From Rhizobium etli CFN 42 (lineage in GTDB: Bacteria > Pseudomonadota > Alphaproteobacteria > Rhizobiales > Rhizobiaceae), in contig NC_007761.1 of the NCBI RefSeq assembly GCF_000092045.1, forward strand, positions 1,925,001 through 1,989,000: DNA of 64,000 nucleotides, in the 5' to 3' direction. A model generated the notes under the pieces. That model had not been told where the DNA came from. It searched no databases and was given only the letters and a program-made list of their open reading frames with translations. The position numbers and the translations under genes are program-made. Positions 18,787 to 27,252 of this stretch are shown here, in pieces; within the stretch, counting starts at the first letter, position 1; every line of letters begins with the position of its first letter.

Positions 18787-19025
18787 AGGCTACAGCGCGG
18801 AGCCGGCCAAGGTCAAACCTCGATTGTTGCCGATGTCGAAAACAACGCGTTGCTGATTTCCGACAACCGTCGGGAATACGAGCATGTTCAACAGCTCTTG
18901 CGCCAACTGGATGTCTTCCCTACGCAGGTCCTACTTGAGGCCGTTATCGCTGAAGTTACATTGAACAGCGAGCTGAAGTTCGGTCTCCGCTGGTTCTTTG
19001 AAAACGGCAGATCTCGGTTTCAAGA
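18787..19025 (+). pseudogene. GspD-type secretin fragment
   Basis: The frame reads QTSIVADVENNALLISDNRR, EYEHVQQLLRQLDVFPTQV, LLEAVIAEVTLNSELKFGLRWFFE. This is the end of the N-domain repeats and the run-up to the pore of a type II secretion secretin (GspD). Everything before and after is missing: there is no start, and the match ends near 19025, after which the frame continues in unrelated sequence to 19212. No other gsp gene is in the window. A fragment left by rearrangement. Confidence 0.8.
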
Positions 19026-19099
19026 TCCGATAGTGCGCCCTCGTATCGAAGGACTTCTTGGGCAAGCGTCAAGCCGGCCGCCAAAAGCAGCAGAGATAG

Positions 19100-19258
19100 G
19101 GTTGTTGTCGTTCGTGTCGAAGGGGACAAGGAAAAAACAACAAGCAGGTTCTGCCACGTCCGAACAAATTAAATCCAGAAGAAAAACCTCAACGTTACTA
19201 TCCTCAATGTAAAATGTGCAGTACAGGGCGGGAAGCTCCGATGGCTCGGTGGAGTTAG
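19100..19258 (+). pseudogene. C-terminal tail of a polymorphic toxin (truncated)
   Basis: A frame open from 19100 to the TAG at 19256-19258 ends GKNNKQVLPRPNKLNPEEKP, QRYYPQCKMCSTGREAPMARWS. Proline-rich linkers and short Cys-containing ends like this occur at the variable C-termini of RHS/YD-type toxins. The stop lies six bases before the ATG of an Imm21-type gene, the normal toxin-immunity spacing. There is no start codon and no RHS repeat in front, so this is a displaced tip or orphan module. The CxxC might bind zinc. The toxin class cannot be named. Confidence 0.5.
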
Positions 19259-19264
19259 ATAATC

Positions 19265-19804
19265 ATGAATAATTCGTTAGATTGGATTAAATCTGGTGGC
19301 GGCCCGCTTGTATGTATAGAGAGGGGCAATGCAGCTCAATGGCTCGGAGTCGGAGGGACTAACTTCGGGAATGGAATCCATACTAAATTTTCTAGTGACT
19401 ACGAAAGAGCTTGTGATGTTCAAGATTATCTGGGTGTCATCCTGCTGAATACTGGCTTCGCGGTCGTCCTTGGAGATATGCCGCTGGAAACACGGGTTTC
19501 TTATGGAACCGGGGATGTTCCATTTATAGTAAGAATTTTTTATGCAGATCAGGGTGTTGATGTAGTCGAAAAATTGAATGATCTAAAAGTTCTTGACGAG
19601 ATAGATCCCGTCGAATCTGTCAATGTTGAAATAAGAGAGCGTGAAATAGTAATTTTCGACTCCGCTTATCCGTTTTCTGAAGTTGGGGATGCGTACTTGA
19701 GTTTGGATTTTCAGCCCGGCAAATATATCGTCGTTAGCAAATTGTTTGAACCAGATGAGAGAAGTTCTTTATTGATTCACGAGTTTCGCCGGTATCAGAC
19801 GTAA
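19265..19804 (+). CDS. Imm21-type immunity protein
   Basis: A 179-residue protein beginning WIKSGGGPLVCIERGNAAQW and continuing DYERACDVQDYLGVILLNTG and VVLGDMPLETRVS, the conserved pattern I associate with the Imm21 family of immunity proteins. The last part (EIREREIVIFDSAYPFSEVGDAYLSLDF) is divergent. It is markedly more A+T-rich than its neighbours and uses codons such as AAT, TTA and ATA, which points to horizontal origin. It follows a toxin tail by six bases and precedes an RHS remnant, so it would once have neutralised a toxin delivered by that system. Frame intact. Confidence 0.75.
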   Translation: MNNSLDWIKSGGGPLVCIERGNAAQWLGVGGTNFGNGIHTKFSSDYERACDVQDYLGVILLNTGFAVVLGDMPLETRVSYGTGDVPFIVRIFYADQGVDVVEKLNDLKVLDEIDPVESVNVEIREREIVIFDSAYPFSEVGDAYLSLDFQPGKYIVVSKLFEPDERSSLLIHEFRRYQT

Positions 19805-19852
19805 CTCGCTGAGTCTCCGCGAGCGCAACGGATCGCTTTTTCGGGCACAGAC

Positions 19853-20347
19853 ATGGCAGCCAACGGCAACTATACATACAGCTATGACAAATCTCAGCCA
19901 GCTGAAGGGGCAGACAATACCCTCCAGGAGATACTGCCCGCATATGCCGAAGATACCAACACCAGCTTCCAGACCAATAAGAGCTATATCGGCGAACGCT
20001 TCGATGCCGAGACCGGCTGATGTATCTCAATGCCAGATACTACGATCCCAGCATTTGGGCGGTTCATCACGCCAGGTGATTGGAATCCGACGCAGCAAGG
20101 GGCTCGGGACGACCGGTATGCCTATGCCGAGAACGATCCTGTCAACAAGAGTGATCCGAACGGGCATGTTACGATCGGGGATATATTCCTCTCGCAGCCG
20201 GTGCGCGATCAAACTCACTAAGACAATGCATCCGGCTTTAATCGCATGGCCAAGGAGCAGAGTGACGTCGGCGAGCTGGAGAATCTCGTCAGCGATGACC
20301 TGCCACTGAATTTTCATCCAGCTGCGATTAGAGCCCGACGGTTTTGA
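19853..20347 (+). pseudogene. RHS repeat-associated core remnant with two frameshifts and an in-frame stop
   Basis: The RHS core is plain but split over frames: NTSFQTNKSYIGERFDAETG (to about 20017), MYLNARYYDPSI (next frame, to about 20053), and RFITPGDWNPTQQGARDD, RYAYAENDPVNKSDPNGH (original frame). The first shift fits a lost base after GAGACCGG, the second an extra T in GCATTTGGG; they cancel. After a TAA at 20219 the frame goes on to 20347. RHS cores form the shell around a variable toxin tip; this copy has lost its repeats and is not functional. Confidence 0.85.
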
Positions 20348-20394
20348 ACGCCATCAGGCGAGTTTTGAGCAACCGGCGGAACGCGCAGCTTTCA

Positions 20395-20510
20395 TCTTGC
20401 GCAACGTTGGAGCTGGTCCGGGCAAAGTCTGCCAAGGTTTGACATCCCGGGATAGTGGGGCCGGAAATGGTTGTAATCGTCCGCCTGACATTGCCTCGTT
20501 GAAATAATCC
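20395..20510 (-). pseudogene. Possible transposase C-terminal remnant
   Basis: On the minus strand a short stretch reads QADDYNHFRPHYPGMSNLGR. The DYNxxRPH element resembles the end of IS3-family DDE transposases (DYNxxRPHSxLGxxTP). The frame is degenerate and no inverted repeat ends were found, so only a worn remnant could be present. Confidence 0.3.
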
Positions 20511-20575
20511 ATTTTTGATGCTGAGCCCCGACCGCGCCGGTCTAAGGCGCGATCACGGTGAGTTGGTCAATTGAC

Positions 20576-20833
20576 CTATCTATTGTCCAGCTGCGACCTA
20601 ACCAATCTCAACCCTCGTTCGGTGATCCGGTAGGGTTGGCCGCCCGAAGACTTGATTGCCTTCAGCCGCTTCAGCCTGCGGAAGAGATCGAGGTCGACGC
20701 CGGGATAAAGCCAGCCGTCGCGGGTAAAGCAACTGACGTTTTCGATCTTCCTGTTGTCGTCGCGGATAATTTCGATGCGGCCGCCTTGGGCCATGAGATG
20801 CAGGATGCGCTGCTCCGTGCGGGAAATGTCCAT
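20576..20833 (-). CDS. YjhX-type protein (UPF0386, putative toxin)
   Basis: An 85-residue protein starting MDISRTEQRILHLMAQGGRI and continuing EIIRDDNRKIENVSCFTRDGWL, ending GGQPYRITERGLRLVRSQLDN. This is the UPF0386/YjhX pattern, a winged-helix-like fold with an N-terminal reader helix. E. coli YjhX is described as the toxin of the YjhX-YjhQ pair, whose antitoxin is a GNAT-fold protein. A GNAT gene at 21139 is on the other strand and about 300 bases away, so a functional pair is only a possibility. Confidence 0.8.
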   Translation of the reverse strand: MDISRTEQRILHLMAQGGRIEIIRDDNRKIENVSCFTRDGWLYPGVDLDLFRRLKRLKAIKSSGGQPYRITERGLRLVRSQLDNR

Positions 20834-21138
20834 GTTGTGAGATCCGGTATCGCGCCGTAGGCGCGCACAAAAACGATCTGGCGCTCATTCGAACGTCAGG
20901 GCTTCGTTCTTTCGGGCCCATGCGCGCAAGGAAACTTGCGGGCAGGGGCCTTTACCGGGTCTCAGGCAGGCTCAACATAAAACACCTCGATAAGATCTAT
21001 TATTCAGCCCGGAAAAAGCGGTCAAGAGCATCCTTGTCGGTGAAAACCGGTCGAAAACCCTGGTTTCGGTTGATCATCCCTTTGCAGCTACTGGTAAATT
21101 CCGCGACTCAGTGATCTAGTCAGAGGGGTAACGCGGAG
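20834..21138. other. Intergenic stretch between YjhX-like and GNAT genes
   Basis: About 305 bases carrying the divergent promoters of the two flanking genes. I found no convincing open frame, tRNA or terminator. An AGAGGGGTAA ribosome site for the GNAT gene lies at its right end. Confidence 0.5.
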
Positions 21139-21654
21139 GTGTCGTTGATCCACATTCGCAATGCCCGCGACGGGGAAGCGGAGCTATTGAGCGAGATCGG
21201 GCTCAGGGCCTGGCAAAAGGCGATGGCGTCGATCGGCGAATCGGATGCGATGATCGACGCGGCGCGCAACGCCTTTCGCAGCTTCGTGGAGAATGACTGG
21301 CTGACCATCACCGTCATCGAGCAGAACGGCCAGGTCGCAGGCTGGGCTGCACGCGAGGGACTGGACGAAACCATCTCGGATTTCTGGATCGATCCCATCT
21401 TCACCCGGCAGGGACTCGGCTCAGCCCTTCTCCAACGCATCGAGAAGGATATCGCCGGCCGAGGCTTCGAGACGGCAGCGGTGCAGACCCATTCCGGCAA
21501 TAGCGAGGCAATCGGCTTTTTTCGGAAGAACGGTTATGGCATCCACTGGCTGTCGGTCGCCTATAATCCGAAGCTTGACCGCGACGTACCCTCTGTCGGA
21601 CTGACGAAGCCGCTGGTTTCGGACAGCCAGGGCGGCTATGGGCAGGAATTCTGA
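21139..21654 (+). CDS. GNAT family N-acetyltransferase
   Basis: A 171-residue GNAT. Start IHIRNARDGEAELLSEIGLRAW, acetyl-CoA motif A as DFWIDPIFTRQGLGSALLQR and motif B HSGNSEAIGFFRKNGYG are present. The GTG at 21139 is used because AGAGGGGTAA precedes it by eight bases. The substrate is unknown; small molecules or protein N-termini are possible. It ends four bases before the convergent DUF1294 gene. Confidence 0.85.
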   Translation: MSLIHIRNARDGEAELLSEIGLRAWQKAMASIGESDAMIDAARNAFRSFVENDWLTITVIEQNGQVAGWAAREGLDETISDFWIDPIFTRQGLGSALLQRIEKDIAGRGFETAAVQTHSGNSEAIGFFRKNGYGIHWLSVAYNPKLDRDVPSVGLTKPLVSDSQGGYGQEF

Positions 21655-21657
21655 AGT

Positions 21658-21969
21658 TTAAAAATCCAGATGAAGGCGAGGGGCCCATAGCGGCGCGAAG
21701 GCCAGGACCATGGCCAAGGCGGCGTGGAGGATCAGGATCGCCGCCAGGATCGACCGGAACGGCTCCTTTCTCGTCTTGTGGCGCAGGATCTGCTGTGCCG
21801 CCACCGCGCCGAGGCTGCCGCCGATCAGCGCAAGGGTTAGAAGCGTACGCTCGCTGATGCGCCACTCGCCCTGGCGCGCCGCCTGTTTGTCGAGGAAATA
21901 GACCAAAAAGACGATGAGGTTCAGCGCCAGAAACAGTGCGGCCAATTTGGTGTTATCGGTCATCGTCAT
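21658..21969 (-). CDS. DUF1294 membrane protein
   Basis: A 103-residue protein with an N-terminal hydrophobic segment ([20 protein letters not shown]), the DUF1294 core [20 protein letters not shown] and [20 protein letters not shown], and a C-terminal hydrophobic segment. The family is often fused to a cold-shock domain; here it stands alone. Function unknown. Two neighbouring ATGs (21969 and 21963) are possible starts. Confidence 0.85.
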
Positions 21970-22115
21970 GCGGCTACACTGCCATGCCTCGGTTAACTCA
22001 CGGCAAACGTCGCCGCCCTCCGTCAAACCGCGGTGCGCGATGGGGAAAGCCTTGCACCGGAACGCCGTTTCCTTTACCTCACCAGTGGAAAAGAACAGCC
22101 TGCAAAGAGCATCAG

Positions 22116-23618
22116 ATGACCCTTGTCGACGTCCGCACGCCCGATCCGAAACGTTTCATCCCCGGCGCCACCGGCGACTGGGAAGTCATCGTCGGCATGG
22201 AAGTCCATGCCCAGGTGCTGTCCAATTCGAAGCTCTTCTCCGGCGCCTCGACGGAATTCGGCAAGCCGCAGAATTCGAACGTGTCGCTGGTCGATGCCGC
22301 CATGCCCGGCATGCTGCCCGTCATCAACGAGGAATGCGTCAAGCAGGCCGTGCGCACCGGTCTCGGCCTGAAGGCTGAGATCAACAAACGCTCGGTCTTC
22401 GATCGCAAGAACTATTTCTACCCCGACCTACCGCAGGGCTATCAGATCTCGCAATATAAGGATCCGATCGTCGGCGAGGGCAGGATCGTCATTTCGCTTG
22501 GGCCGGATCGCCAGGGCCAGTTTGAGGATATCGAGATCGGCATCGAGCGCCTGCACCTGGAACAGGATGCCGGCAAGTCGATGCACGACCAGCACGCCAC
22601 CATGTCCTATGTCGATCTGAACCGGTCCGGCGTGGCGCTGATGGAGATCGTCTCCAAACCCGACATGCGCTCGTCCGATGAAGCGAAGGCCTATATGACC
22701 AAGCTGCGTTCGATCGTCCGCTACCTCGGCACTTGCGACGGCAACATGGATGAAGGCTCGATGCGCGCCGATGTCAATGTCTCGGTGCGCCGTCCTGGCG
22801 AGCCTTTCGGCACGCGCTGCGAAATCAAGAATGTCAACTCCATCCGCTTCATCGGCCAGGCGATCGAATATGAAGCGCGCCGCCAGATAGGCATTCTGGA
22901 GGATGGCGGCGAGATCGAGCAGGAGACGCGCCTCTTCGATCCGAACAAGGGCGAGACACGCTCCATGCGCTCCAAGGAAGACGCGCATGATTATCGCTAC
23001 TTCCCCGATCCGGATCTGCTGCCGCTCGAATTCGACGATGCCTTCATCAAGACGCTCGAAGCCGATTTGCCGGAGCTGCCCGACGACAAGAAGGAGCGCT
23101 TCGTGCGTGAACTCGGCCTGTCGGTCTACGATGCTTCGGTGCTGGTTTCCGAAAAGGCGATCGCCGATTATTTCGAGGCCGTGGCCGCTGGACGCGACGG
23201 CAAGACGGCGGCAAACTGGGTGATCAACGACCTGCTCGGTGCGCTGAACCGTACCGGCAAGGACATCGAACAGACGCCGGTGTCGCCGGCTCAGCTAGGC
23301 GCGATCATCGACCTCATCAAGGCCGGAACGATCTCCGGCAAGATCGCCAAGGACCTTTTCGAGATCGTGCTGACGGAAGGCGGCGATCCGGCCGAGATCG
23401 TCGAATTGCGCGGCATGAAGCAGGTGACGGATACCGGCGCCATCGAAAAGGCCGTTGACGAGATTATCGCCGCCAACCCAGAACAGGTCGAAAAGGTCAA
23501 GGCGAAGCCGACCATGGCGGCATGGTTCGTCGGCCAGGTGATGAAGGCGACCGGCGGCAAGGCCAATCCGCAGGCGGTCCAGGCGCTCGTCAAGGCGAAG
23601 CTCGGCATCGAGGAATAG
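22116..23618 (+). CDS. gatB: Asp-tRNA(Asn)/Glu-tRNA(Gln) amidotransferase subunit B
   Basis: A 500-residue GatB, the subunit that binds tRNA and activates the carboxyl group with ATP. Conserved blocks: [64 protein letters not shown] and [13 protein letters not shown], followed by the C-terminal YqeY-like tail domain. The ATG at 22116 is chosen because related proteins begin with a short MTLVDVRTP leader. It is separated from gatCA by the strip 17945-22115. Confidence 0.97.
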
Positions 23619-23621
23619 CCC

Positions 23622-24125
23622 GTGTATTTCGTCCGCACCGCCGGAGAGCGTGACCTCGAAAAGGTGCGCGTTCTTCTGGTGGAGAGCTTTCACGCCACCT
23701 ATGACGACCTCCACGGCAAAACAAAGGTGGATGATCTGATCGCCCATCTCTTTACGCCGGCAGCGCTGAAGGCGCGGCTGGTACGCAGGGATGCCGAGTT
23801 CCTCGTCGCCGATAATGGCCGCAACATCGGCGGCATGGGTTATGCAGCGTTGTCGCAGGCGCTGACGAAGACGGTCATGCTGCATCTCCTCTACGTCGAC
23901 CCGTCACTGCAGCGCCAGGGCATCGGCCGCGATATCTTCGCCGAGCTCGAAACCTGCTTTCCGGATGCTGAGATCATGCGTCTGGAAGTCGAACCGCAGA
24001 ATGCGGCGGCGATCGCCTTCTATCAGGCGCATGGTTTCACCGAAGTCGGCCGCAACGAGAACAGCGCGCCCGGACAATCCGGCATTCCCTCGCTGATTTT
24101 CGAAAAAACGCTGGAAGGGCATTGA
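23622..24125 (+). CDS. GNAT family N-acetyltransferase
   Basis: A 167-residue GNAT starting at a GTG three bases after gatB, so it is probably translated from the gatB message. Conserved blocks are VRTAGERDLEKVRVLLVESF, the acetyl-CoA site LYVDPSLQRQGIGRDIFAEL and LEVEPQNAAAIAFYQAHGFT. Substrate unknown. A further GNAT fragment follows immediately. Confidence 0.85.
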   Translation: MYFVRTAGERDLEKVRVLLVESFHATYDDLHGKTKVDDLIAHLFTPAALKARLVRRDAEFLVADNGRNIGGMGYAALSQALTKTVMLHLLYVDPSLQRQGIGRDIFAELETCFPDAEIMRLEVEPQNAAAIAFYQAHGFTEVGRNENSAPGQSGIPSLIFEKTLEGH

Positions 24126-24159
24126 CCTCCTGACGGCCGAATTGTCGGACATTCTCATT

Positions 24160-24434
24160 CGCGAAGCGCGCAGGCATTCCAGGCGACGCTCACGATCTCG
24201 CTGACCGGCCGCGGTTCTTCGACAATGGTCATCGCGGCGGCGCAGACGCGGGCTGAAATGCGCGGGCAGGGGGTTGGCACTGGAATGATCGAATTCGCCA
24301 TATCAGAGGCAAAAGGCCGGGGCGTGCGGCTGGTACAGCTGACCTCGAATGCCATACGCAAGGACGCCCATCGTTTATATGAAAGGCTTGGCTTCAAGCC
24401 GTCGCATCTCGGCTTCAAGATGGCCGTGAAATGA
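24160..24434 (+). pseudogene. GNAT acetyltransferase, N-terminally truncated
   Basis: The frame reads FQATLTISLTGRGSSTMVIA, AAQTRAEMRGQGVGTGMIEF (acetyl-CoA loop), then AIRKDAHRLYERLGFKPSHLGFKM. This is the C-terminal half of a GNAT with a good motif A, but the N-terminal 70 or so residues are absent; sequence before 24160 does not fit. An internal ATG at 24225 could start a 69-residue product without the full fold. Probably a remnant; the adjacent complete GNAT is not its close paralogue. Confidence 0.65.
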
Positions 24435-24536
24435 CCCTGGCCTCTCGCGGAATCGCTGGACAATTCGGCTTGGCGACGGCATAAGCGAGGAGCTAAATTC
24501 TGGTTTGGCCCGCACTGGCGGGCACAAGGAAAAGAC

Positions 24537-24935
24537 ATGCGGAATCTTCTGGTTCAAATCTTCACCTGGTGGAACAGTCAGACGATAGGCACGCGTTTTG
24601 CGACCTGGCGTTTTGGAAAGCGCGTCGGCGAGGATGAATTCGGCAACGTCTATTATGAAGGCGGCATGTCTTCCTACGGCCTGCCGAAGCGCTGGGTGAT
24701 CTACAAAGGCTATGCCGAAGCCTCCGCCATTCCGCCGGGCTGGCATGGTTGGATGCATCATCGCACCGATGTTCCGCCATCCAAGGAAAACTACGTCGCC
24801 AAGGAATGGCAGAAGGCGCATCGTCCGAACCTCACTGGATCGCCGCAGGCTTACCGTCCGCCGGGCTCGCTCGCGGTTCCCGGCGAGCGGCCGCGTGTCA
24901 CCGGCGATTACGACGCCTGGACGCCCGGCAATTGA
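24537..24935 (+). CDS. NDUFA12-type NADH:ubiquinone oxidoreductase accessory subunit
   Basis: A 132-residue homologue of mitochondrial complex I subunit NDUFA12 (B17.2). Key segments: TIGTRFATWRFGKRVGEDEF, GNVYYEGG, RWVIYKGYAEASAIPPGWHG and WMHHRTDVPPS. In alphaproteobacteria this subunit is one of the few supernumerary subunits shared with mitochondria and sits on the peripheral arm. It is followed by DUF2155, its usual neighbour in rhizobia as I recall. Confidence 0.92.
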   Translation: MRNLLVQIFTWWNSQTIGTRFATWRFGKRVGEDEFGNVYYEGGMSSYGLPKRWVIYKGYAEASAIPPGWHGWMHHRTDVPPSKENYVAKEWQKAHRPNLTGSPQAYRPPGSLAVPGERPRVTGDYDAWTPGN

Positions 24936-25049
24936 GACGGCCCGACCGGGCGATCGCAAGCCCGGCTTTTGGCCACAATTGACCTTTACCCGCAGGTTGG
25001 CCGCGCTAGACCGCGGCCGTGAACCGAAAATGTCTGGAGACGGGTGCAT

Positions 25050-25490
25050 ATGAAGCTCTTCACGCGGAACATGGTCCTGCGTGGCGCCGGATCGCTGCTG
25101 GCGCTCGCGGCTCTGCTTCCACCGGTTGCGGCGCATGCCGCACGCATCGACAATCCGGTTGCCGTCTTCTCCGGCCTCGACAAGATCACCGGCCGCATCA
25201 CCACCTTCGACGTCTATGTCAATGAGACGGTACAGTTTGGCGCCCTGCAGGTGACGCCGAAGGCCTGCTATTCGCGCGACCAGGCGGAAGCGCAGAAGAT
25301 CGACGGTTTCGTCGAGGTCGACGAAATTACCCTCGACCGCAAGATCCGCCGCATCTTTACCGGCTGGATGTTCGCCGACAGCCCCGGCCTGAACGCCGTC
25401 GAGCACCCGATCTACGACGTCTGGCTGAAGGACTGCAAGGCGACCTCGGATGTGCCGGCCCCCGATAGCGCCAAGGCGCCAACCCGCTGA
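25050..25490 (+). CDS. DUF2155 exported protein
   Basis: A 146-residue protein with an N-terminal signal peptide (about residues 1-31, ending VAAHAA) and the DUF2155 core: FSGLDKITGRITTFDVYVNE, VTPKACYSRD, RRIFTGWMFADSPGLNAVEHPIYDVWLKDC. The two Cys may form a periplasmic disulfide. Its role is unknown; in many alphaproteobacteria it lies beside the NDUFA12 gene as here. I used the ATG at 25050; a GTG two codons upstream is also possible. Confidence 0.88.
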   Translation: MKLFTRNMVLRGAGSLLALAALLPPVAAHAARIDNPVAVFSGLDKITGRITTFDVYVNETVQFGALQVTPKACYSRDQAEAQKIDGFVEVDEITLDRKIRRIFTGWMFADSPGLNAVEHPIYDVWLKDCKATSDVPAPDSAKAPTR

Positions 25491-25577
25491 CAGGTTTCGC
25501 CCAGCGGCAGCATCAACGACGATATGAATGCAATAAGGATTTGAAGCCGGCGTCTTGAGCCGGTGCTGTTACGCGCT

Positions 25578-25615
25578 TTGCAGCCGCGCGTTCCCTCGGG
25601 ACGGGAACGCTGCAA
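25578..25615. terminator. Hairpin between convergent DUF2155 and DUF2167 genes
   Basis: An 8-bp stem GCGTTCCC / GGGAACGC (588-595 with 603-610) extended by TTGCA / TGCAA outer arms with a small bulge. It lies between two convergent genes and may serve both, but no T-run follows on either strand, so classical termination is uncertain. Confidence 0.4.
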
Positions 25616-25628
25616 GACTTTAATGAAT

Positions 25629-26555
25629 CTACGCGGTCGGCGTCTTATTCCTCGTGAAAAGCCCCTTAGCAAAGCGAAGCGCCCCACCCAGCACGATAAC
25701 GACGAGAACGCCTGCCTTTTTGAAGAAGGCAAGGGCAAGCGCCAGAAGCCCTACCTTTGCGGCAATCTTGGCGCCGGCGCCTGCTGCGATCATTCCTGCC
25801 ATGCCGTAGGCCGCGATTTTGTCGCCGTCAACGTAGTCGGTGTAGGCCATCCCTTTGTCGAACTCCACGAGCTTCGTGACCGTGGGAATGGCCTCCTCGA
25901 TCTCCTTCAACTGGCTCAGTACGGCAATGAAGTCGAATTCAAAGACACCTTCCCGACCGAACACGCGCACTGAATAATTCAGCGTGTGCTCGGCTTTCAT
26001 ATCGTTGCCGAATATCAGATCGCGCGCCCAGTGCATCGCATGCGCCGGCTTGTCATAGCGCGGCGCTGAAGCCCAGCCGACAAGGGTGATTTTTGGGAAA
26101 CCTTGCTTTTCGCGCTCGGGATTTCTTTCCCTGATCGACTCCTTGATACTTTGCAACAGCTCGTCGTAATTCGTCGTGGCGGCATCGCTATCGGAGACAT
26201 AGCCATCCGCGCTGTATTCCACGATTGATCCCCAGGATTCCGGGTCGGTCGGCGCATATTTCGCCGGGAAGATCATCCCCAGCCTTCCCTCAGCCGCCGT
26301 CGGCGGATTTCCCCAAATATCGACAAGCACCGTCTTCGTGTCGGCAGGGTTCAGATAGTAAAAGCCCTGCGGCAGGTTCAATGTCGCCTTCGCTTCGGGC
26401 AGCTTGATCGCACCTTCCTGAAAATCGAGCTTTTGCAGAAGTGGTTTTTCTGCGTCCGAAAAATTTCTGCCGGGGAACATCTCTCGATAAGGGCGTGCCT
26501 CGGCGTGACTTGTGAGCAAGGCGAAAAAAATCGCGGCCCCAAAATGTCGTTTCAA
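25629..26555 (-). CDS. DUF2167 membrane protein
   Basis: A 308-residue protein. A signal peptide (MKRHFGAAIFFALLTSHAEA) is followed by a DUF2167 domain including LPEAKATLNLPQGFYYLNP, GMIFPAKYAPTDPESWGSIV and LIFGNDMKAEHTLNYSVRVF. The C-terminus has two hydrophobic stretches. The family is widespread and uncharacterised. I placed the start at a TTG (26555) because GGGGGATAG lies in front and a signal peptide follows; an upstream TTG at 26591 gives a leader without these features. Confidence 0.8.
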   Translation of the reverse strand: MKRHFGAAIFFALLTSHAEARPYREMFPGRNFSDAEKPLLQKLDFQEGAIKLPEAKATLNLPQGFYYLNPADTKTVLVDIWGNPPTAAEGRLGMIFPAKYAPTDPESWGSIVEYSADGYVSDSDAATTNYDELLQSIKESIRERNPEREKQGFPKITLVGWASAPRYDKPAHAMHWARDLIFGNDMKAEHTLNYSVRVFGREGVFEFDFIAVLSQLKEIEEAIPTVTKLVEFDKGMAYTDYVDGDKIAAYGMAGMIAAGAGAKIAAKVGLLALALAFFKKAGVLVVIVLGGALRFAKGLFTRNKTPTA

Positions 26556-26630
26556 AATTCTATCCCCCGTTGTGTTCGCGAACCTACTCAAATCGGCTGG
26601 AAAATCAACGCAGGGCTGAAGCGATTCCGC

Positions 26631-27245
26631 TTAAAACTTCAGGTGGGGCGATTCCATCGCTACGGCAAGCAGCAGGGCATATTCAGCCTTCGGAACGTCG
26701 ATCGCGCCGAACGTCTTCAGGTGCTCGGTGGTGAACTGCGTGTCGAGTAGAGTGAAGCCCTTCTCCCTGAGGCGCTCGACCAGATGCACGAGGCAAATCT
26801 TGGAAGCGTCGGTCCGGCGTGAGAACATGCTTTCACCGAAAAAGGCGGAGCCGAGAGAGACGCCGTAAAGGCCGCCGACAAGTTCATCGCCGTCCCAGGC
26901 TTCGACGGTGTGGGCATGACCGATCTCGAAGAGTGTCGCGTAAAGCGATCTGATCGTCTGGTTGATCCAGGTGCTCGGGCGGCCCGATGTCTCTTCTGCG
27001 CAAGCAGCGATAACTTGTTCGAAATCGTGATCGAAACGGATTTCGAAAGGTCTCCTGCGCACCCTCTTGGCGAGGCTTTTCGAGATGTGGAAATTATCGA
27101 GCGGCAGGACGCCGCGCAGTTCCGGTTCGACCCAGAAGATCTCCGGGTCGTCGGCGGACTCGGCCATCGGAAAGAGGCCGATGGAATAGGCGCGCAGGAG
27201 GATGTCAGGGGTTATGCCTGGTGACTTCCTGCGCGGTCCTGCCAT
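26631..27245 (-). CDS. aat: Leucyl/phenylalanyl-tRNA-protein transferase
   Basis: A 204-residue Aat. Signature segments: [70 protein letters not shown] and [20 protein letters not shown]. It attaches Leu/Phe to proteins with N-terminal Arg or Lys, marking them for ClpS-ClpAP, both of which lie at the right end of this window. The ATG at 27245 follows the accC stop codon by seven bases, so it is co-transcribed with accBC. Confidence 0.95.
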   Translation of the reverse strand: MAGPRRKSPGITPDILLRAYSIGLFPMAESADDPEIFWVEPELRGVLPLDNFHISKSLAKRVRRRPFEIRFDHDFEQVIAACAEETSGRPSTWINQTIRSLYATLFEIGHAHTVEAWDGDELVGGLYGVSLGSAFFGESMFSRRTDASKICLVHLVERLREKGFTLLDTQFTTEHLKTFGAIDVPKAEYALLLAVAMESPHLKF

Positions 27246-27252
27246 TCCTGTC

